A stretch of DNA of 64,000 nucleotides, taken from the NCBI GenBank assembly GCA_964354135.1, contig CAYGZA010000005.1:1-64000 (forward strand), given 5' to 3'. Below, one piece after another: positions 17,422 through 25,511 of the stretch. The stretch's first letter is position 1. Every line of letters begins with the position of its first letter. Both the position numbers and the translations under genes were made by a program. This DNA comes from CAYGZA01 sp964354135 (GTDB taxonomy: Bacteria; Planctomycetota; Planctomycetia; Pirellulales; Thermoguttaceae). The notes beneath the pieces were generated by a model. The model had not been told where the DNA came from. It did no database searches and was given only the letters and a program-made list of their open reading frames with translations.

Positions 17422-18651
17422 TCATTTCACCGTCGCCGGCCCATCCGGCTCTTCGAGGCAGTGCAAGACGGTCAGGTAGTCCCGGATGTGACGGGTCAGC
17501 AGGAAATGCTCGCGGACAAAATCGTGGCCGGTCTGGCCCATTCGCTGGCGTTTGGCGGCGTAGCGCAACAACCAGCGGATGCGGTAGGCGGCCCCTGCCG
17601 GCGAATGGACCAGGAAGCCCGTGTTGTAGTCGTGTACCTGGAGCGTGATCCCCCCGCAGGCCCCGCCGATGACCGGCTTGGACTTCCACAAGGCTTCGGT
17701 CACCGTGAGCCCGAAACCCTCCTTGATCGATTTCTGCAGCACGATGATCGCCGAACGCTGCAAGACGTTGATCATGCGGTGCGAGTCGGGCGGAAGCATG
17801 AGCACCTTGACGTCCTTGTCGTCGCCTGCCCGCTCCATCACCTCGCGGAAGACCTCGGCCCCTTCCGGGTCGTCGTCGGCGGGCCCTCCGGCCAGCACCA
17901 ATTGCAGCTCCCGGTGGTACGGCTTCACCAGGCGGTACGCCTCGATCACGCCCAACGGGTCCTTAAAGCGGTCGAACCGGGAGACCTGAAGGAGCATGGG
18001 ACGTTCCGGGTCGATGCCCAGGCGGTTCAAGGTCTCCAACCGCTCCGATTCCGGCACCTGGCAGTTCTTGTCGGAGAGGGGATCGATCGAAGGGGGAATC
18101 AAGAACATCGGCCGCGGCAGCGGGCGGGTGAACGCGGCCATGGAGAAAACCGTCGCGTGGTAGTCCGGGATGGCTCCTTCGACGTGCTTCCAGATCGCGC
18201 GGTCGGGGCGGGACGCGTCGATGTGGCATCGCCAAAGCCAGCAACGCACCTGCCCCGGCGGCGTGAATCGAGGCAGGTAAATCGGCTGCGGATCGTGGAC
18301 GAAAACGACATCCGCCTCCAGGTTCAGCCGCTCCGCATTCTCCCGATTGACCTCGTAGTGGAGGTCGAAATCCTTCCGTCGGAGCGAAACCGGCAGGCCC
18401 TGCAAGCCGTTGTGAAACGCCTTGGTGACCTGGTAAAACTCCGGCGGCCCTTGGATCACCTCCCAGCCGACGTTCAAGCCGAGCTCATTCATCAGGGGGA
18501 TCATCCAGCCCAAGATCTCAGCCACGCCGCCCCCGGTAGCCGTCGAGTTGACCTGGACGATCCGTTTCCCCGCGAGGGGAGCGGCCAACTGCCGAAGCTG
18601 CTGCACCTCCCGGTGACCGACAACCTCTTCGTACCGGTCGAGCAGTTGCAT
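17422..18651 (-). CDS. treT: trehalose synthase TreT-type glycosyltransferase (GT4)
   Basis: 409 residues, two Rossmann domains. N-domain: VQVNSTATGGGVAEILGWMIP (sugar loop), VFVHDPQPIYLP, WRCHIDAS. C-domain: LLQVSRFDRFKDPLGVIEAY and the EX7E-type EGFGLTVTEALWKSKPVIGG. These match trehalose glycosyltransferring synthase, which joins NDP-glucose and glucose directly to trehalose and is reversible. It starts at ATG 18651 with GGAGG seven bases upstream, four bases after the stop of the DUF5752-like gene. With OtsA/OtsB downstream, the operon encodes two separate routes to trehalose. Confidence 0.88.
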   Translation of the reverse strand: MQLLDRYEEVVGHREVQQLRQLAAPLAGKRIVQVNSTATGGGVAEILGWMIPLMNELGLNVGWEVIQGPPEFYQVTKAFHNGLQGLPVSLRRKDFDLHYEVNRENAERLNLEADVVFVHDPQPIYLPRFTPPGQVRCWLWRCHIDASRPDRAIWKHVEGAIPDYHATVFSMAAFTRPLPRPMFLIPPSIDPLSDKNCQVPESERLETLNRLGIDPERPMLLQVSRFDRFKDPLGVIEAYRLVKPYHRELQLVLAGGPADDDPEGAEVFREVMERAGDDKDVKVLMLPPDSHRMINVLQRSAIIVLQKSIKEGFGLTVTEALWKSKPVIGGACGGITLQVHDYNTGFLVHSPAGAAYRIRWLLRYAAKRQRMGQTGHDFVREHFLLTRHIRDYLTVLHCLEEPDGPATVK

Positions 18652-18655
18652 CGCG

Positions 18656-19312
18656 TTACCTCCCTGACAACTGGCGCTCGGGCGAGTATTGCCGGAAGAC
18701 TTCCACCAGCTCCTCGCGCAACTGGTTCAGATTGAGGAAATAGAAGTCGATTGCGCGGAGACTGGCCACCAGCGCCGGATCGGCGCCGCGGCCCTCGATC
18801 CAGGCCGAGAAATCGTCGGTTCTCCGCCGCCGGCACGCCTCGTGGACGTGGAAGAACAGGGACCGCCGCGACATCCGTGGGATCGTCTCAGCCAGTGCCG
18901 CGGGGGTCGGGATGTGCTCCCCGGTATCGTAGGCCGTCAACTGCGATTCCACCAGGTGCAGCTCCAGCCCAGGCCGGCACCACGGTACCCGATCGAGCTC
19001 CCAAAGCCGCCCCTCGATCACGTCGATCAACTTCGCACGCAACCGGTCCATCGACTCGTGCTGATAGGGATCCACCAGCCCGAGCTGCTCGCCCAGCACG
19101 TGGTCCGCCAGTGCGTCCCAGCACCAGCGGGCCAGATCGTTGGGAAACTCGTAGAGGTCGAAGTGGTCCTCCAGCGCGCAGCGCATCATGTGGTGTTCGA
19201 GCACCGCGTCGGACACGGACCGGACCGCCTCCAACAGCTCTCTCAGGTTGGTGCACCGCCGCCCGAGCGCACGGCGGGCCAAACTGCAATCGTAGAGTAT
19301 GAACGCTTCCAT
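18656..19312 (-). CDS. DUF5752-like protein, partner of TreT
   Basis: 218 residues, soluble, mostly helical, no signal peptide. I recognise it as a probable DUF5752-family member: MEAFILYDCSLARRALGRR start, ALEDHFDLYEFPNDLARW, and the C-terminal ALRAIDFYFLNLNQLREEL. Function is not known. Its tight spacing (4 bases) upstream of treT argues for a structural or regulatory partnership with trehalose synthesis. ATG 19312 is chosen because GGAG lies six bases before it; an upstream TTG (19324) overlaps that GGAG. First gene of the trehalose operon. Confidence 0.65.
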   Translation of the reverse strand: MEAFILYDCSLARRALGRRCTNLRELLEAVRSVSDAVLEHHMMRCALEDHFDLYEFPNDLARWCWDALADHVLGEQLGLVDPYQHESMDRLRAKLIDVIEGRLWELDRVPWCRPGLELHLVESQLTAYDTGEHIPTPAALAETIPRMSRRSLFFHVHEACRRRRTDDFSAWIEGRGADPALVASLRAIDFYFLNLNQLREELVEVFRQYSPERQLSGR

Positions 19313-19479
19313 CGGCTGCTCCAATCGCGAGAGCCTCTGCCGCCCCCAGCCAAGAGATTGTTATTATACCGGTTCGCGCGGTCTACCGGGAACCGCCCTT
19401 TCAGGCCGGACCACAACCCACCGGAGCGCCCCCCCGAGCCGCGGTCCCCGCCACGGCGTCCGAGCCGAAAGACAAAGAC

Positions 19480-19590
19480 ATGCTCACCGCCGCGCTGGGC
19501 GAGCCGTGCCCCGGGGTCTCGCCGGCGCTGGCCGAGGGCCGGATCTTCCTCCGCGCCGAGAGACACGTCTACTGCATCGGGCGACATTGA
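19480..19590 (+). pseudogene. fragment of a PQQ-type beta-propeller protein (C-terminus)
   Basis: The plus strand encodes ALGEPCPGVSPALAEGRIF then LRAERHVYCIGRH and a stop (19588-19590). This matches the final blade of the BamB-like PQQ-repeat proteins common in planctomycetes (SPAxxxGRIFxRxxxHLYCIG). There is no start, no signal and no upstream propeller, so it is a remnant cut off just upstream; decamer repeats follow directly. Confidence 0.5.
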
Positions 19591-19710
19591 AACCGCAGAT
19601 GAACCTGCTGTATCGGGCGGGACTGAAACCGCGGATGAACGCGGATGGACGCAGATGGGGTGAGAGGGACACTCCCCTTATCCGTGTTCATCGGCGTTCA
19701 TCTGCGGTTT
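19591..19710. repeat. decamer repeats (GATGAACGCG) in inverted pair
   Basis: GAAACCGCAGATGAAC and GATGAACGCGGATGGACGCA (10-base phasing) at about 19588-19660, then the inverse (TCCGTGTTCATCGGCGTTCA) at 19680-19705. The right part is translated as the last residues (KPQMNADEHG) of the thioesterase. Confidence 0.6.
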
Positions 19711-20124
19711 CTTATCCTCCGGCACTACGTCGAACGCCCCGGAGACGCTCCCGGGGATGGCCCGCGGGCGCCCGCTCTGGGCGTCTACGAAAACCCAGTC
19801 GGTTTCTCCTTCGGCCAAGACCGCGTCGTCGGCCAACCGCACGAATCGATACTTGCGGAGCGAGCGGACCTTCCGGAAGTTGGATACCCACGTCAGGACG
19901 ACGATCCGATCCCCGGCAAAGGCGGGCCGGAGGTACTCGATCCAATGGCTGCGTGCGACCCAGGTTGCCCCCAGAGCGTCCGTGGCCCGAGTACACCCCG
20001 CCGCTTCGGAGTGAAGCACCGCCGCGTCCTGCATCCACCGGACGTACTGGACGTTATTGACGTGCCCGTTCCGATCCACGGCGGCCTCGGTCACGTCGAA
20101 CTCGTGCCGGAATACCCCTCGCAT
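19678..20124 (-). CDS. acyl-CoA thioesterase, 4HBT/YbgC-like hotdog fold
   Basis: 148 residues. The hotdog signature VDRNGHVNNVQYVRWMQDA holds the catalytic Asp17 of the 4-hydroxybenzoyl-CoA thioesterase subfamily; the long helix and beta-sheet follow (SHWIEYLRPAFAGDRIVVLTWV). It hydrolyses acyl-CoA thioesters in the cytoplasm; chain preference is unknown. ATG 20124 has AGGAG five bases upstream, whereas an earlier ATG (20145) overlaps that site. The last ~11 residues are decamer-repeat DNA. Confidence 0.85.
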   Translation of the reverse strand: MRGVFRHEFDVTEAAVDRNGHVNNVQYVRWMQDAAVLHSEAAGCTRATDALGATWVARSHWIEYLRPAFAGDRIVVLTWVSNFRKVRSLRKYRFVRLADDAVLAEGETDWVFVDAQSGRPRAIPGSVSGAFDVVPEDKKPQMNADEHG

Positions 20125-20327
20125 CTCGGCTCCTCTCCGTGACATTCATCATTGGGGATTCATCTCTCGTCCCATCGTCAGCCACCAATCTACGGCCCTC
20201 CCGGGGCCCGTCAACACCCCGGCAAGACGCGATCGGCGCGCCAGACGATGTTACGAGTTGGCGCCAGCGCAATTGCACTCTGCTTCACGCGCCAAAGTGC
20301 AACGCGGCAAAGGGATGTGCAAATGCA
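20125..20327. other. gene-free spacer
   Basis: Together with the hairpin at 20328-20355 and the sequence up to 20442 this is a ~318-base stretch without a gene. I see nothing beyond the terminator. Confidence 0.4.
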
Positions 20328-20355
20328 AAGCCCACGGGCTAGGGCCCGTGGGCTT
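20328..20355 (-). terminator. hairpin terminator of the blaI-M56 operon
   Basis: A 12-bp stem (AAGCCCACGGGC and its inverse) with a 4-base loop. Read on the minus strand, downstream of the M56 gene, it is followed by TTTGCATTTG. Confidence 0.6.
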
Positions 20356-20442
20356 CGGGGGTTTCAACGGAACACGCCGTTGGTGGTCCGGCTCGCCCCG
20401 CAGCGGCACATCGCGACGCACCGCTCCGGGCTTTGCCGGGTT

Positions 20443-23229
20443 TCACCGTCGCGGCTCCGGCTCGCGTTCGGGAGCCCTGCGTTCGCGTACGGGCGCCTTG
20501 CGCTCGCGTTCATCCGGCCTGCGATCGCGCTCGGGTGCCGGCCCGGGTCGGTCGGGGCTCCTCTGGATCATCTGGCGGAGTTCCTCGATCTGCCGCTGAA
20601 GGCCGTTAATCTGCTCGCGCAGCTCCCTGGTGGCCTGGTCGGGAGGACCGGCCAGAGGCGCCAGAGGCTGAGGGGGTCCCACGCCGGGCATCCCCGGGCC
20701 ACCGGGGCCAGGACCCGACTGCTGCGCCATCGCCGGTCCCGGAGGCGGTCCGCCTCCCGGCATCATCGGCCCCATCCCCGGCGCCATCCCGGGCATTCCA
20801 AAGCCGCCACCCATACCGCCGCCAAAACCCATCGGTCCGGGAGGCATCGGCCGGCCTTGGATCATCGCCTCGCCTTCCCTCGCCAGCCGCTCGGCCATGT
20901 CGGGCAGGTTCGCCGCCCGCAGGTTCTCCACGGCCTCCTTCAGGTGCTTCATGCGCCGCTCGCGCTCCTTGGGATCCAGGGGCGGTTGGGGCTGGTGCGC
21001 TCCACCCATGCCCATGCCCATACCCATACTCATGCCGTGCCCCATCATTCCTCCCATCATCGGCGGCCCGGCGAGCCGCCGCTTGATCTCTTCTCCTTCC
21101 CGCCGGACGCGCTCCGCCTCATCGTGTTTGCCGGCCGCCTTGAGATCTTGGATCTTCCTGTCCAATTCCCCAAGCAGCTTTTCGAGCCGCTCGCGTTCTT
21201 CCGGCGGAATGGGCGCCACCGGGTGCGGCGCCATCATGCCCGCTCCCATGCCCATCCCCATCATGCCGCCCATCATCGGCGGTGCGTCGAGACGGTCGGT
21301 GGCGCCCATTCTGCGGCGCAACTCCTCCGCCTCCCGCTGCACGCGGCCGGCCTCGTCATGCTTGCCGGCCTCCTTCAGCTCGCGGGCCTTCCTATCGAGC
21401 TCCCCGATCTTCTGCTGGAGCCGCTCGCGCTCCTCGGGCGGCAGGCCGTGAATGACCATGCCTGCCCCTCCCGGGCCGGCGACCTCGACCACGATCCTCC
21501 CCTCGGGGCCTAGCTCCTTCACGCGGCCCTCCCGCACCTGCGGCGGAAGCTTGCCGGCAATCTCGCGGATCTCGCGCTGGAGATTCTGGATCTTCTCCGT
21601 GATTTCGCGGGCCTCTGCGTCCTGGTCGGGTTTCAGAGATTTGACTCTGGCCTTCAGGTCGCCAACCTTCTCTTCCAGCTCGCGGCGGTGCTGGAGCAGC
21701 TCGCGCAACTGCGGATTGCGCATCTCCATTACCACGACGTGCGGCTTGCCCTCGGCTTGCTGCACCATCACGCGGACTTCGTGCTTGACCGGCTCCTTGT
21801 GCGCAACCGGGGGCTTGTGCTCCGGGGGCTTGGGGTCCTCGGCGGGGGCCGGAGCCGGGGCCCACCACGCCGCCAACACCATCGCGGCTAGCGAATGCCG
21901 CCATGAGTTTTTCCACACACTCATCGTCGTTTCTCCTTCTAAATAGGGTGCCTGGGAACGGGCCCAGGCGGTCGAGAGAACCGAAGCCACAACCAATGCC
22001 GTGGGAAGAACGATTCGGGCGGCCGTCAGCCCGCCCCGCGCCGGCGCCCGGCACCCGCCAGCCCGAAGACTCAACAACCGCTCCACGCGGCGCCCCAGAT
22101 GGGAGCGAAACCCTGCCCCGCCGAAGGAAAGCCAACCCAAACGCCGGGGGCGGACCAAGCGGCGTCCGAGCGCGACGAGGCAGCAGGCCAGGGCCTCCGG
22201 CCCGCCGGGGACCAGCAGGCTGGCCTCGTCGGCGGCCGTTTCACCCGTCGCCCGAAGCCGGCCCCGCGACCACCAAACGGCCGGATGCCACCACAGCACC
22301 GCGCAGACCACTTCGGCCAGGAGATGCCAGAACGGGTCGCGGGCGGCCAGATGCGCCAGCTCGTGGGCCAACATGCTTTGCTGTTCCTCGCGGCCGAAAT
22401 CGATCCAGAATGCCTCCGGCACGACGACCGTCGGCCGCACGATTCCATAAGCCACCGGCACGCTCAGCCCGGACGCCTCCAGCAGGCGGACCGGCCGGCG
22501 GATTCCCAGCCCCCGCGAGAGGCCGTCCAGCCAGGGGCGGACGACGTGGTCGTCGGCGGAAACGCGGCGGCCGCGAAAACGGTGCAGCGACCACCGAGAC
22601 CAGGCGATCCGACCCAAGACCAGCAGGCTTCCCATTGCCCAGATCGCTCCGAGCCAGCCACCGGGGACGCCGGGGGCTCCGGCGGCTGCGTCGGATTCCA
22701 CCTCGGCCGCGCTGTCGCCGCCGCTCATCCCGGTCGTCTCGGATGGTGGAAGGGGATTGGGTTGCTCAAGCGGTTGCTCTAGGGCTTCGATCCCTGCCGT
22801 CCCGGCCGCCTCGGCCGACGACACCGCAATCCGCGCCTCGCGCGGCGGCACGGATGGCGACGGGCCCTCCGCCGGAACAGCGGGAGGCGGCTCTACGACC
22901 ACGCTTGATACTCTGGGGGTCACCGCCAATGCCAGGGGAGCCGGCGCCGGTCGTTCCGGGCTTGCCGGATCGACGTCAATTGCCTGCGAGACTGCCTGGG
23001 GCCAAACGGCACGGAGCCATCCGACCAACGCCGGAGCGACACCCATCGCTTCGGCGAGGACCAGCCCCAGGAGCGCGGCGGTCGCCGCCTGCCACATCGT
23101 GCGCTGCCAGACGGCCGGGCGAATCAGCCGGGTGACCGCCGCCGCCGCCAGGACCATCAATCCGGCGCCTGCGGCCAGCACCAAGATCGACTCCCACCAG
23201 ACGTAGTTCCACGCAAAGTGACTCTGCAT
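20443..23229 (-). CDS. BlaR1-like M56 metallopeptidase fused to a secreted coiled-coil/Met-Gly-rich protein
   Basis: 928 residues in one open frame. Residues 1-435: membrane helices at ~13-35 and ~45-70, a Pro/Ala-rich loop, another helix near 195-212, the M56 zinc motif HELAHLAARDP at 289-299, and a last helix around 410-428. Residues 436-928: a Sec signal-like segment (MSVWKNSWRHSLAAMVLAAWW), then charged coiled coils (QLRELLQHRRELEEKVGDLK) separated by Met/Gly-rich linkers such as PPMMGGMMGMGMGAGMM, and an Arg/Pro-rich tail. An ATG with GAAGGAG sits exactly at the junction (21924), so the second half may also be made alone (493 residues). It follows blaI by 20 bases. The peptidase would sense a signal and cleave the repressor; what the second half does is unknown. 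Confidence 0.75.
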   Translation of the reverse strand: MQSHFAWNYVWWESILVLAAGAGLMVLAAAAVTRLIRPAVWQRTMWQAATAALLGLVLAEAMGVAPALVGWLRAVWPQAVSQAIDVDPASPERPAPAPLALAVTPRVSSVVVEPPPAVPAEGPSPSVPPREARIAVSSAEAAGTAGIEALEQPLEQPNPLPPSETTGMSGGDSAAEVESDAAAGAPGVPGGWLGAIWAMGSLLVLGRIAWSRWSLHRFRGRRVSADDHVVRPWLDGLSRGLGIRRPVRLLEASGLSVPVAYGIVRPTVVVPEAFWIDFGREEQQSMLAHELAHLAARDPFWHLLAEVVCAVLWWHPAVWWSRGRLRATGETAADEASLLVPGGPEALACCLVALGRRLVRPRRLGWLSFGGAGFRSHLGRRVERLLSLRAGGCRAPARGGLTAARIVLPTALVVASVLSTAWARSQAPYLEGETTMSVWKNSWRHSLAAMVLAAWWAPAPAPAEDPKPPEHKPPVAHKEPVKHEVRVMVQQAEGKPHVVVMEMRNPQLRELLQHRRELEEKVGDLKARVKSLKPDQDAEAREITEKIQNLQREIREIAGKLPPQVREGRVKELGPEGRIVVEVAGPGGAGMVIHGLPPEERERLQQKIGELDRKARELKEAGKHDEAGRVQREAEELRRRMGATDRLDAPPMMGGMMGMGMGAGMMAPHPVAPIPPEERERLEKLLGELDRKIQDLKAAGKHDEAERVRREGEEIKRRLAGPPMMGGMMGHGMSMGMGMGMGGAHQPQPPLDPKERERRMKHLKEAVENLRAANLPDMAERLAREGEAMIQGRPMPPGPMGFGGGMGGGFGMPGMAPGMGPMMPGGGPPPGPAMAQQSGPGPGGPGMPGVGPPQPLAPLAGPPDQATRELREQINGLQRQIEELRQMIQRSPDRPGPAPERDRRPDERERKAPVRERRAPEREPEPRR
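21924..21943 (-). promoter_or_regulatory. internal ribosome binding site and start within the M56 frame
   Basis: On the minus strand TTAGAAGGAGAAACGACG leads directly into ATG at 21924, a near-ideal Shine-Dalgarno with 6-8 base spacing. The downstream residues form a signal peptide, as expected for an independent secreted protein, but no stop separates it from the upstream M56 frame. Confidence 0.65.
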
Positions 23230-23249
23230 ACGGCCCCCGCGCTGTTGGC

Positions 23250-23633
23250 TTAATGCCGCTTCTTGTGTTGCTCGATCAATCGTTCCAGCCGCGCGAGCTC
23301 CTCGGGGCTGACCTCGCGGGTTTCCAAGAGGTGGCTTACGGCGTCGGCCAGGCTCCCTTCAAAGAGACGATCGACGAGGTCCGCGGTGCTGCCCCGGCCG
23401 ACTTCCTCGGCCGTGACCACCGGCTGGTAGAGGAACCGCCGCCCTTGGTCCTCGTGCCGCACCAGGCCCCGCGCCTCCATCTTACGCAGCATCGTGGCCA
23501 CCGTGGTATACGCCAGCGGCGAGCCGCCCAGCTCCGCCTGCACCTCGGCGACGCTCAGGGGCCCGGACTTCCAGAGAGCCTTCATGATCCTCAACTGAAG
23601 GTCTCCCAGTCTGTGGAGTGGCCGCTTTTCCAT
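23250..23633 (-). CDS. BlaI/MecI/CopY-family repressor
   Basis: 127 residues. Winged helix at 8-75 (LGDLQLRIMKALWKSGPLSV, then TTVATMLRKMEARGLVRHEDQGRRFLYQP) and a C-terminal dimerisation helix region ending in LARLERLIEQHKKRH. It binds DNA as a dimer and is normally inactivated by the partner M56 peptidase encoded 20 bases downstream. ATG 23633; two abutting dyads upstream are the likely operator, giving autorepression of the pair. Any beta-lactam or copper signal is unproven in planctomycetes. Confidence 0.93.
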   Translation of the reverse strand: MEKRPLHRLGDLQLRIMKALWKSGPLSVAEVQAELGGSPLAYTTVATMLRKMEARGLVRHEDQGRRFLYQPVVTAEEVGRGSTADLVDRLFEGSLADAVSHLLETREVSPEELARLERLIEQHKKRH

Positions 23634-23654
23634 CGCCTTGAATCTCCTGAGAAG

Positions 23655-23682
23655 ACTACTGCGGTAATACTACCAGGGTAGT
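23655..23682. promoter_or_regulatory. tandem BlaI-type operator
   Basis: Two adjoining 14-bp dyads upstream of the repressor gene: ACTACTGCGGTAAT (23655-23668, one mismatch between arms) and ACTACCAGGGTAGT (23669-23682, perfect 5-bp arms and a CC/GG pair). The layout fits two repressor dimers side by side. Confidence 0.65.
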
Positions 23683-23750
23683 TTCAACCTGTCAAGCCCC
23701 CAATCCCGCAAAACCCATCAACCTTGCCCGGTCACTGACGGACCGCCATA

Positions 23751-25187
23751 ATGGGGCATTCCGCAGTCTTTGCGCACGTGACCATGCCCGACAGCGACAG
23801 CTCCCCCTCTCCTGAGTGGAATCCGGGCCCGCAGCCACACGGTCCCGGCCAAGGCCCTCATCCGCCGGACGACTCGACGGCCTGCCAGCCCGAGGCTGTC
23901 GCCGGTTCCCCCGAGACCGATCCCTACGCCGTCTGGCGGAGTAGCCCTTTCCGCCTTTACGCGACCAGTTGGTTCTTGCTGACCTTCGGCAAGATGGCCG
24001 AGAACGTGGCGGTGGGGGTCCACATCTATGCGCGGACCCGCGACCCGTTGTCTCTCGGCTGGGTGGGGCTGGTCCAGGCATTGCCGGTGATCCTCTTGGC
24101 GATTGCCGGCGGGCAGATCGCTGACCGCTTCGACCGCCGCCGCGTGATGATGGTCATGCTGGCGCTCGGCACGCTCACCTCGATCGGCCTCACGTTGGCG
24201 ACGCTGCGGCAGGCCTCAGTCGGGTGGCTCTATCTGCTATTGGGGGCCACGGCGATCAGCCAGGCGTTGGGGAGCCCGTCGCGGGCCGCTCTGTTGCCGC
24301 AACTCGTCGGGCCGGGGCTCTTCGCCAACGCGGTCACCTGGAACAGCTCGGTGTTCCAGATCGCCTCGATGACAGGGCCCGCCGTGGGCGGGTTGATGGT
24401 CCGCGTGGGGGATGCCCCCGCCGCGTTCGCCATGGTCGCCGTCTGCCGTTTGCTTTCCTTGGCGGCGATCGCGGGGGTCCGCTGCCGGGCAGTCGAGCGC
24501 GTGGCAGAATCGATCTCCTTGGAAAGCGTGGCCGCGGGAATCCGCTTCGTTTGGAAGACCAAGCTCATCCTGGCGACGATCACGCTCGACCTGTTCGCCG
24601 TGCTTTTCGGCGGGGCAACTTATCTGCTGCCGGTCTTCGCCGAGGACATCTTGAGCGTCGGACCCGAGGGCGTCGGTTTCCTCCGCTCCGCCGAGGCCGT
24701 CGGGGCGGTGACCATGGCCGTCCTCTTGACCCATCTGCCGCCCATGCGCCGGGCGGGGCGGACCATGCTCTGGGCGGTCGCCGGCTTCGGGGCGGCGACG
24801 ATCGTTTTCGGGCTCTCCTCGTGGTTCTGGCTTTCGCTGGGGATGATGTTCTTCATCGGGGCCCTGGACAACATCAGTGTGGTCGTGCGGCACACCCTGG
24901 TGCAGATGCTCACCCCCGACGCAATGCGCGGCCGCGTCTCCGCGGTCAACGGCATCTTCATCGTGGCCTCCAACGACCTCGGCGGCCTGGAATCGGGGTT
25001 CACCGCCTGGCTCTTCGGGCCGGTGATCTCGGTGGTGGGCGGCGGCATCGGGACCATTCTGGTCGTGTTGGGCGCCACCAGGATCTGGCCGGAGATCCTC
25101 AGCATCGGATCGCTGCGGGAGATCCGCCCGGCCGAGGCGGCCCAAGTCCGAGAAACGGCCGACGAAGAACTGGCTGCGCGGGCGTGA
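23751..25187 (+). CDS. MFS transporter, EntS/MFS_3 type
   Basis: 478 residues with twelve predicted helices from about residue 70. Motif A-like GGQIADRFDRRRVMMVM after helix 2, SRAALLPQLVGPGLFANAV, and the family's VRHTLVQMLTPDAMRGRVSAVNGIF in the second half match the enterobactin-exporter/MFS_3 branch. It is an inner-membrane exporter of unknown substrate. The first ~60 residues are a Pro/Gly-rich cytoplasmic leader; ATG 23784 (MPDSDSS) is a reasonable alternative start. It diverges from blaI, 118 bases away, so the BlaI operator may also influence it. Confidence 0.85.
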   Translation: MGHSAVFAHVTMPDSDSSPSPEWNPGPQPHGPGQGPHPPDDSTACQPEAVAGSPETDPYAVWRSSPFRLYATSWFLLTFGKMAENVAVGVHIYARTRDPLSLGWVGLVQALPVILLAIAGGQIADRFDRRRVMMVMLALGTLTSIGLTLATLRQASVGWLYLLLGATAISQALGSPSRAALLPQLVGPGLFANAVTWNSSVFQIASMTGPAVGGLMVRVGDAPAAFAMVAVCRLLSLAAIAGVRCRAVERVAESISLESVAAGIRFVWKTKLILATITLDLFAVLFGGATYLLPVFAEDILSVGPEGVGFLRSAEAVGAVTMAVLLTHLPPMRRAGRTMLWAVAGFGAATIVFGLSSWFWLSLGMMFFIGALDNISVVVRHTLVQMLTPDAMRGRVSAVNGIFIVASNDLGGLESGFTAWLFGPVISVVGGGIGTILVVLGATRIWPEILSIGSLREIRPAEAAQVRETADEELAARA

Positions 25188-25276
25188 CGCGATCGCCGAA
25201 CGCCCAAATGCGGTTCACGATTCCCGGAGGGCGAGGCCCCTGCCGAGCCGGACAAACGAAACGGCCCACGCGAAGC

Positions 25277-25477
25277 CTACACCATGCAGTGCTTCGGGTC
25301 CGAGAGATAGAACATCGCGTCGAGGTTGCCCGCCTCCTTGGAGACCAGGGGGCACGGGCAAGGGATCTCCAGGCGCAGGGTGGCAGGCCAGGGCCATGTC
25401 GTCGTTGTGGAAGAAGGCCCCGGCAGCCATCTGCTTGAGAAAGCCTCGCCGCGGGGTCTCTTCGGAGCATGTAATCT
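25277..25477 (-). pseudogene. broken TAT-signal gene
   Basis: A GTG near 25474 after AAGGAG gives REITCSEETPRRGFLKQMAA and GAFF, a twin-arginine leader, then the frame degenerates around 25390. The +1/-1 frame continues as LRLEIPCPCPLVSKEAGNLD and AMFYLSDPKHCMV before a stop (25277-25279). This looks like the two ends of a planctomycete TAT protein joined by a frameshifted internal deletion. The family cannot be told from what remains. Confidence 0.45.
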
Positions 25478-25511
25478 CACGCACCGGACTCTCCTTGGAT
25501 CGTAGTCGGCC

